Source: CBDBGD01 sp965205235
Lineage (GTDB): Bacteria > Chloroflexota > Dehalococcoidia > Lucifugimonadales > UBA1127
Assembly (NCBI GenBank): GCA_965205235.1
Contig: CBDBGD010000003.1
Coordinates: 1 to 64,000 of the forward strand
DNA: 64,000 nucleotides
Reading direction: 5' to 3'
The translations under genes and the position numbers were made by a program. Shown piece by piece: positions 63,456 through 64,000 of this stretch (positions are counted from its first letter, which is position 1; each line of letters starts with the position of its first letter). The notes under the pieces were generated by a model, which was not told where the DNA came from, searched no databases, and was given only the letters and a program-made list of their open reading frames with translations.

Positions 63456-64000
63456 TTGGTAAACGAGTCGACGGAGGGGGAAGGCCCCGTTCAGGAGTCA
63501 CCATCCCAGCCCTCTCCACGACGCAGGACTCGCACCAGGCGCACTACAGCTTCCCCGTCTCCCACGAGCATCCCCCCCTCGACCGAAGGTACGCTCGGCT
63601 CCCTCGTGGCTGATGGCGTGGCGCCGCCGCCGGCAGAGGCGCCTGAGGCCGATGAGACAGCGGCCGCGCCCCGGAGGCGTCGGCGCAGCAGCCGCAGCCA
63701 GGCCGCACCAGCAGCGGCAGATATCGCCACCACGCCCGCCGCGGAGGCGCAGGCCGAGCAGACAACGCCTGCCCCGCGGAGACGGCGCAGCAGCCGCAGC
63801 AAGACAGCGGCCGCGGCAGAGGCAGCGACGGCGACGCCCGTTGCGGAGGAAGGCGCTCAGCCCGAAGCGGAAGCAGAGCAGACAACGCCTACCCCACGGC
63901 GACGCAGGCGGAGCAGCCGGAGTGCGGCATCGGCCGTAACCGCGGAGGCAACCATCACGCCCACCACGGAGACGAGCGTACCGCCGGATGCGCAGGCGGA
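63456..64000 (+). CDS. N-terminal part of an Ala/Pro/Arg-rich disordered protein, cut by the window edge
   Basis: A frame open from TTG 63456 (GGAGGT five bases upstream) to the window end, 181 codons. The visible part is low-complexity Ala/Pro/Glu with three copies of a PRRRR-SSRS element about 35-45 residues apart. Nothing folded is visible. RNase E/G-type proteins can carry such Arg-rich disordered N-termini, but without the rest no family can be named. Confidence 0.6.
   Translation, partial: MVNESTEGEGPVQESPSQPSPRRRTRTRRTTASPSPTSIPPSTEGTLGSLVADGVAPPPAEAPEADETAAAPRRRRRSSRSQAAPAAADIATTPAAEAQAEQTTPAPRRRRSSRSKTAAAAEAATATPVAEEGAQPEAEAEQTTPTPRRRRRSSRSAASAVTAEATITPTTETSVPPDAQA

Overview
The window is a GC-rich bacterial chromosome segment with tightly packed genes, many GTG/TTG starts and frequent 1-4 base gene overlaps. 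I see no phage, transposase, plasmid or CRISPR genes. The housekeeping genes (dnaA, obg, rpoD, dnaG, lexA, thiI, relA, hisS, pheS/pheT, prfA/prmC, fmt, tsaD), a LexA box of the GAAC-N4-GTTC type, a stand-alone ThiI without rhodanese domain, a PrmC with NLPY, and several small conserved proteins suggest a free-living, probably aerobic member of the Chloroflexota, most likely Dehalococcoidia (SAR202-like). That assignment is inference from gene families, not from a marker-gene tree.

Layout. 1-2013: secreted HNH-type lipoprotein, tRNA-Asp, a broken TlpA/TPR redoxin with an in-frame TGA exactly at its active-site Cys, and a glutaredoxin. 2137-6721: a vWA protein, a PP2C phosphatase and a kinase with C-terminal membrane helices, which together resemble a TerY-P-type signalling triad, split by two oppositely oriented membrane proteins. 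6876-10500: copper operon csoR-copA-EEP nuclease-YHS, with a perfect CsoR operator. 10669-16802: VOC protein, an ABC-2 drug exporter and a heterodimeric ABC exporter. 16898-20774: HAD hydrolase, TatD, small basic protein, acylphosphatase, moeA. 20800-24741: pheS-pheT, with a retropepsin-like protease inserted between them and flanked by two copies of the pheS 3' end. 24927-30019: cNMP-binding protein, Fpg-type glycosylase, rpoD and dnaG. 30115-42056: small proteins, tsaD, a frameshifted DUF2851 gene, SDR, lexA, thiI, Nudix, rpsT, relA/spoT, hisS, tRNA-Val. 42075-45335: a 1086-residue lipoprotein with ten 35-residue repeats and a zinc-metallopeptidase motif. 45456-53659: GYD protein, methyltransferase, prmC/prfA, zinc-ribbon protein, sortase, amidohydrolase, fmt operon. 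53660-58076: AT-richer region before dnaA, then dnaA, obg, nadD, pyrE. 58111-64000: PD-(D/E)XK protein, CcdA/thioredoxin pair, tlyA, CitE-like lyase, folB and the start of a disordered Arg-rich protein.

How the genes work together. Translation and its quality control (hisS, pheST, prfA/prmC, fmt, tsaD, thiI, tlyA, rpsT, obg), replication and transcription initiation (dnaA, dnaG, rpoD) and stress control (lexA, relA/spoT) make up the core. Accessory modules are copper efflux, multidrug-type export, extracytoplasmic thiol redox, secreted proteins and the kinase/phosphatase/vWA triad. At least four single-base frame disruptions occur in otherwise intact genes (about 1298, 1355, 2580 and 33700), so either several accessory genes are decaying or the sequence carries indel errors; claims that depend on broken frames should be read with that in mind.
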